NCBI RefSeq assembly: GCF_040939455.1
Contig: NC_134120.1
Span: 14,909,001 to 14,973,000 of the forward strand
Length of the DNA stretch: 64,000 nt
Origin: Microcebus murinus
Taxonomy: Eukaryota; Chordata; Mammalia; Primates; Cheirogaleidae
Direction of reading: 5' to 3'
Shown here: positions 58,625-64,000 of the stretch, one piece after another
How the letters are laid out: each line of letters begins with the position of its first letter
Numbering within the stretch: the stretch's first letter is position 1
The notes under the pieces: generated by a model
What the model was told of the DNA's origin: nothing
Databases searched by the model: none
What the model saw: only the letters and a program-made list of their open reading frames with translations
Translations under genes and position numbers: made by a program

Positions 58625-60150
58625 CAAGTGACCGGTCCAGTCCAGATGTGGGAGAGGGGCAGCCTGTGCACAGGAATGGGAGGATTGTTGGTGGCTTATT
58701 GGATACAGGCTTCCACTGTTGCCTTCACTGTTGGTCTCTGAACACCACCCCCTGGACCATAAACTTTCATTTGACATCTCTATTTTTTTCTCTTGACTTG
58801 TAGTCTCATGGGGCTACTCTGATTTTCCCAAGCAGCCACTCTAACCACATTTTTTACTGCATCTTTTATTCCTCTTTAAAAATATCTGTGCATGATAGTT
58901 TAGAGCCCTTAGATCCAAGTTCCAGTCTGGTTGTACCTACATTAATCGACTTAGAATTCTGTGTGAATAAAGACAGTCTCCACATCCATGGCTAAAGTCC
59001 TTGCTACTTTCTTCTGTCCTTTTAAATGTTGTACAAGTTTTGTCCTTGCAGAATTTGTTGCATCTTATCTCCCAATTAGCATCCTGCCAACCTTCTCATT
59101 ATTGCTAATAAGGCCAGCATTCTCCTACCTCATTAAACCTGCTCTCTTGGAAGGAATACTGGTTCCTTTCTTGCCTTCCCACCATCCTTTCCTTTATCTA
59201 ATCCAACACATAATAATAGCCTTTGAACATGCACTTTCCTCTTCCTGTCACTGCTCATGTTCAGGCTTGTCTCACCTCATCCCTCACTTAACACAGTTGT
59301 TCACAGTGACCACCCTCTCTGCCTTATCTCCCCCTGCTCAGCTCTGTTCTTCCTGCAGCTGCTGGTCTTCGGGAAATACTGTTAATGAAACCTATGTTCT
59401 ATCACTTCCCTCTCGAAGAGCATCCCCAACTAATGGCTTTCCTAGCTTTCAGGGACTGTCAGTAGCTACTGCCTGCTTCTCCCAAACTCAGTGATATTTA
59501 AACGAATCTCCCCAAATATAATCATTAAAGTGTATTCCACTGCCTTCTGCAGAGCTCTGCTTGGGGCCACATTGTTGTATAGCTTTGAATGTCTTTGGGT
59601 TTAGCTTTTGCGTTTCTAAAATACCTTGTGCAGTGGAGTGATAGGATTGAAAATTATTTAGGAAGATTGTAGGGGTGGTGGAGTGCTTGGTAGGAATCCC
59701 TTGCTCAGGAAGAGAGAGGTCTACTCTGCAGAAACATTCCCATGGAGGTGATTACGCAGTTGGAGTTGTATAAGATACGAGCCACCCTGTTACTGGGCAC
59801 ATGCATGCATGCATGACTCTGACACAGGTCCTAATTGTGAAGGAAGCTGATAACCTCCCTAGCCTCACAAACCTTCCCTTAGAATCATCCTTTCTGTCCT
59901 AACCCCATGCTGCCTCTGACATTAGCTACCCTGCTTCATTTCTTCCCTTCCTTTGAAGGGAGGGATCAGTTAACCATGTGTATATATTTTTTCAGATCAT
60001 TCTTATGTGAAAGTGTTTATTTCTTTAGTTGTGGGATTAAAAAAATTGTAATCATAATGCTTCTGGGTCTTGCCCTCTTAAAAAATAAAATCATACGCTA
60101 CGCTCTTCCCTTTCCTGCTGTCTGAAACACAGATGTGGTACAGGAGCGAA
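58625..60150. other. Intron sequence, nothing recognised
   Basis: The 168-residue plus frame at 58988-59494 is rich in L, S and F as expected of pyrimidine-rich DNA and matches no family that I know. An (ATGC)n run lies at 59801-59815. Confidence 0.4.
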
Positions 60151-62300
60151 ACTAGAGGCATGTGTTGAAGACGCGACGGCCAGAAGCAGCCGTCGGTCGC
60201 CTCTGCCCCGTGCTGTCTACGCCCATGGTAGCAGCGAGAGAAATAAACGTCAGTCTTAATGTTATTTGATTTTTGTAGCAGCCAAATAAATATTTAAATG
60301 AGTATAGCATCAGTAATAATAACTGTTATGGCTGCCACTCGAGTGGCGCCTAAGTGCTGCTCACATGCATTTGCACAGCCCCACGGTGTTAGTGGTCGTT
60401 TCCCGCGGCTTTCATCTAAGGAGACGGGAACTGGACGTAGCTAACTAACTCACCCGGTTTTGGGTGCTTTTCATTGTCCCACCCTGACTCCCAAGCACCT
60501 CCAGAAGTTTGTGGAGAGACTTGAGGGAACCCACAGCGGTGCCCAGACTGCTGTTTTACTAGCACTTCCTGATGTCTGGGGCAGCAGTCATAAGGACACT
60601 GGAGGTCTTCCTCCGGCCCGAGCCTCTGGGAGCACGTGTCCTGCCTCGCTTTCCTGCAGTGGCAGGGACCCGCCTGGAGCTGGGCGGGGCACACGGGTGC
60701 TCAGGAGCGATGCCCGTCTGTTCCCAAATCGCCCTCCCTGGACACTGACTCCGCCCTCAGCCGAGAGACGCTGCCTGTTCGTTCTCACCTTCCGGTGCTG
60801 TGGTCACAGCCAGGATGTCCTGTCGGCTCCAGGTCTGGGAGCGTCAGGGAGCGTGCTCTCGGGGGAAGGACAGCGAGCTGGCTGGCAGAGACGGGAGGAT
60901 GTGGGGCACAGGCAGCATCAGCCCGGGGGTGGGGGGGCAGGGATATTCCGGAGTAGCCTCCAAGAGTCTCCTAATGTTTACAAACGTTATCTGGGGGGGG
61001 GGGGGGCAGAGGGGCTTGGCAATAATTTATTAGAAAACGTGCAACTGAGAAGGCAGTACTTAGTGTTTACAAGTGACTTTAGTTGCACTTATTTTTTGTT
61101 TTCCTTCAGCCCGATGGGGGTGACAGCTTCCTGCTGCTGCGAGGCCCCGGGTGCTTCCTGTCTCTGGTCGGCTCCCCTAACCCTGCGCCCGGTTCTGTCC
61201 GCAGGACTGTCCTCCTGGGCCCCGGAGCAGGAGCACATCTAGATCTCACTTTCCTGCGATGAGCATACATTGCTTAGGAAATATATGTACCTTGTAAATC
61301 TGAAGGGTGGGCCTTGGAGCTTTGTGGGAACCCTCACGACAGCAGCCAACCCTGTCCGTGGCAGTCCCCATTAGGCCCGGCGTGACACCTTTCTTCCTGA
61401 GCGATCGCGGTTGCTGGCTCGTGTTGCCTGGCTGTACCCTTGTGTAGAATGGCATTTGTTCCTGGCCTTCACAAAAAGAAGGAACTTGGATCAGCAACCC
61501 ATTGCAATATTACTGCTCTTGCACTACCCTGAGGGTGGACTGGGGCATTCACTCCCTGTTCCTTCGGTGTCACCCTCAGTCTGTCCACGACACTGGTTTG
61601 CTCATGATGTATCCTACACATGTTGATGTACCGATGGATTAACTCGGCCTCCGCAGAGTTCCTGCTGGGTTAAGGCCAAGTTCCTCGGCTGGCAGTCATA
61701 GCTGCAGAGAAAACAGACGCTCTCAGCCCTGTTCGCCGTGCCTGCTGGTGAGCAGTGTGCTTTGCAGTGGGAAACATTTAACCAGAAGGGGCCTGGCCTG
61801 GCCTGGGGTGTACGTGTCAACTCAGACCTATAAACGCTGCTGTTCTTCAGTTTAATGCTTCCTGACATTAGAGGTTAGCTTTTATTTTGCATTCGGAATA
61901 GCACATTTTCCTGTCCACACACGGTGAAGTGATACCCGGCTATTTCCTTGGGTATCGAGGTGTCGCAGTTGGATTTGTGAAGTCTGAACATAGCCACATA
62001 AATTGGTGGTTAAAATGTGGTATACCCCTACTTTCCAAAGAATTTCCGCATTAAATTGCTTCATTTAGTAAGCTCCACAATGCTTATCCAACACTTACTT
62101 TAAATGGGGTAAAAGAATTCCTGTGGATTTCTTCCTTTCCCCGCAATCCCCAGCCATCTCGTCTGGCTGTTGAACTTGGGGCCGTTACTGTGAATGAACA
62201 GTGCAGGATTGAACACGCTCGCTGCGCCATGATTTTGCCAACCAGCAAAATCAGGTTAAAATGCTGAGACAGGGAAGGGGCTCTGCCACCTGAAGCTGCA
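60150..62300. other. GC-richer intron stretch with a G-run
   Basis: CpG content rises modestly at about 60150-61250. A run of about 14 G lies near 60992-61005. The 260-residue plus frame (60460-61242) crosses this G-run and has no recognised domain. No exon is supported. Confidence 0.4.
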
Positions 62301-62307
62301 GTTACTA

Positions 62308-62351
62308 GGGAACCTACCACGCTGGCACCCTGATCTTGAGCTTCCCAGCTT
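62308..62351 (+). repeat. 44-bp near-identical repeat, copy 1
   Basis: From gggaacctacc to cttcccagctt, this matches 63260-63303 with one difference. It resembles the 3' half of an MLT1 LTR but has no other MLT1 text around it. Confidence 0.9.
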
Positions 62352-62359
62352 GGAAACAG

Positions 62360-63035
62360 ATGTTTGCCTGTGTCCTTTTGTGTGAGCTGTCTGGGAGTTG
62401 AGGTGGGGGTGGAGAAGCGGAGTACAGGCTGGGCCTCTGCAGAGCGGGCCTGGGCTTTCAGGTGGGCACTGAGAAGAATGCCAGCTCACACGTGGAACCG
62501 CTTTAGCCTTTCTGTGTGGCTACTCCCGAGCAAATGAGGAGCAAATTGCAATGGCTTCTTGTTAGATGTCAAGACTGCCTTTTGCTACTGGGCTTAGAGG
62601 AGGAAATGCATTTCCTGAGAGGAAGGCGGAGGAAGGGTATTTAAGAAGTGGACTCTCTTCTACCTGTTATGTCTTTACTTCTGCCTCAGCTCATCCCTTA
62701 AATGTTGGTGTTTCTCAGATCAGTTAGAAGGTCAGCAGCTCTTAAATAGGATGAGGTACTTAATCGTGGCAGCCTGGTTTAAAGGGCTGGGAGTTGGTTG
62801 AAGCTGTGTGCACGTCGTGGCCCGTTCTTTTCATTGAGGGCTGAGTGTACGTCGAGCCTGTCTTGTGGAGCGGCTTCATGCTCAGGTTCTTACGGTGGGT
62901 CTCTTCTGTCTATGCTCCCCCCACCCACCGTGTGATCTCCTCTGCTCCCGTGTGCTGTCCTTTGCTGCCATATGCATATGGACTGTCCTTTCTCCGAAAC
63001 ACCAGTCACCTGCTGCACTTCTCTTTGGAGGCTCT
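62360..63035. other. Intron sequence, nothing recognised
   Basis: There is no exon or repeat that I can support. The two plus frames of 67-72 residues at 62845-63083 overlap in different registers. Confidence 0.4.
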
Positions 63036-63036
63036 T

Positions 63037-63330
63037 GCTATGGTCTGAATGTTTGCCCCCAAAATTTGTATGTTGAAATCTGATTCCCGAGGTGATGGTT
63101 TTAGGAGGTGGGGGCTTTGGGAGGTGATTAGGTCATGGGGCAGAGCCCCCATGAGTGGGATTAGTGCCCTCGTAAGAGATCTCCAGAGAGCTGCCTTGCC
63201 CCTCCTCCCAAGTGACGATGTGATAAGTCAGCGGTCTGCAACCTGGAAGAGGTTCTCAGGGGAACCTACCATGCTGGCACCCTGATCTTGAGCTTCCCAG
63301 CTTTGGGTGCTATGAGAAGTTTCTGTTTAT
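63037..63330 (+). repeat. MLT1-type MaLR LTR, partial
   Basis: 'gctatggtctgaatgtttgccccc', 'gttgaaatctgattcccgaggtgatgg', 'aggaggtgggggctttgggaggtgattaggtcatgggg', 'gagcccccatgagtgggattagtgccctcgtaagagatc' and 'gagagctgccttgcccc' are a clear MLT1 5' half. The second 44-bp copy at 63260-63303 ends it. Confidence 0.85.
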
Positions 63331-63334
63331 GAGC

Positions 63335-64000
63335 TGCCCGGTTGGTGGTACTCTGTTAGAGAGTGGCCAGTAGAGCCTGAGACAGCCCTGCGGACTTCAC
63401 AGACAGTCCGTCCAAAGTGGAACTAGCGTTTCCTTCTGTTCCCGCTCCATTCTTGTGTTCTAGATCTTGTTGGTGGCTTCACCAGCTTCCCAGTCTCCCA
63501 GACTGGAATCTTGGGAGTTGTCCGTTTCTTCCCTGCTTTCGCACTGCTCTGTGGTCATTCAGCAGATCACCAAAGCCTGTCACTCTGCTTCGTGAGTCTC
63601 ACAAATTTGGTCTTGAGGACAGCTGTCCATCCCCATCGCTGTTCAGCTTATTTCTTGCCCTAAATGAGTGCCCTCTGGTCACAGCCCCTGAATTGTCTTC
63701 CTCCTGACACTCCCACATCGCTGACAGTCCCCGTCCCAGGACTGACAGCCCAAGTGGGTCCAGCTCTGTGTGGCTGTGCGTTGCATAGAGGCATCCCCTT
63801 AGCTTGGCCACCCGCTGCCACCAACCCTTAACTCCAGCTCTCCATCCTCCCCTCTCCCTGCCTCACGGAACTCTGCAGCATCAGAGAGGAATTTGTGATC
63901 CAAATCGGGATGCTCTAGAGAGTGAGAAGGGCATCACTAATGATCACACTGGTACAATGGGCAAACACGGCACTGTCCCAGGCAAATAAGAACATGTGTT
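63335..64000. other. Intron sequence, nothing recognised
   Basis: The frames here (63417-63707 and 63804-63989 plus, 63599-63811 minus) overlap or lack features and are not supported. Confidence 0.4.

Noticed and set aside
58988..59494. 168-codon hydrophobic open frame that looks membrane-like
   Set aside because: Leucine, serine and phenylalanine richness follows from pyrimidine-rich DNA. There is no family match or exon structure.
60460..61242. 260-codon plus-strand open frame
   Set aside because: It crosses a G homopolymer, has competing frames on both strands, and shows no domain or splice support inside an intron.

Overview
This is nuclear DNA from a primate, most likely a strepsirrhine (lemur-type). 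About ten full or near-full Alu elements are present. Most carry a distinctive middle segment, TTAGTTGGCCAATTAATTTC (and its reverse complement), which I associate with lemur Alus. The rest of the repeat load is typical of placental mammals: L1, L2, MIR, MER5A-type hAT elements and ERVL-MaLR LTRs. There is no bacterial gene content, and nearly all open frames in the window are chance frames or lie inside repeats.

Layout. 1-34.1 kb is gene-poor intergenic DNA full of old repeats. Inside it, an antisense L1 (17.39-24.48 kb) is split by a 5.9-kb endogenous retrovirus on the minus strand (17924-23794), bounded by two LTRs and a 6-bp target duplication. 34.2-35.6 kb is a CpG island holding the first two coding exons of CCBE1 on the plus strand (34638-34768 and 35271-35351), identified from the encoded signal peptide and first cysteine-containing segment. 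From 35352 to the end is the start of the long CCBE1 intron 2, with Alu, L1, MIR, L2 and MaLR repeats and no further exon that I can recognise. The left part is therefore the CCBE1 upstream region.

The main finding is the retrovirus. It has a primer-binding site matching tRNA-Lys1,2 at all but one position, a betaretrovirus-like integrase and RNase H, a PPPY-bearing Gag N-terminal part, and a gammaretrovirus-type Env (CETTG, CWVC, RXKR cleavage site, CX6CC). Between env and the 3' LTR a CCTAAGACAG motif occurs twice, as in the constitutive transport element (CTE) of type D simian retroviruses. Together these say 'type D-like betaretrovirus'. It is defective: capsid, nucleocapsid, protease and most of reverse transcriptase are deleted, and gag, pol and env each carry frame breaks. 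Yet the two LTRs differ at only about nine positions in about 445, so the insertion is fairly young. The 5' LTR alone carries a roughly 50-bp duplication in U3.

CCBE1 encodes a secreted extracellular-matrix protein that helps ADAMTS3 process VEGF-C in lymphatic development. The provirus lies about 11 kb upstream of its coding start, in the opposite orientation. No functional link can be claimed from the sequence alone.
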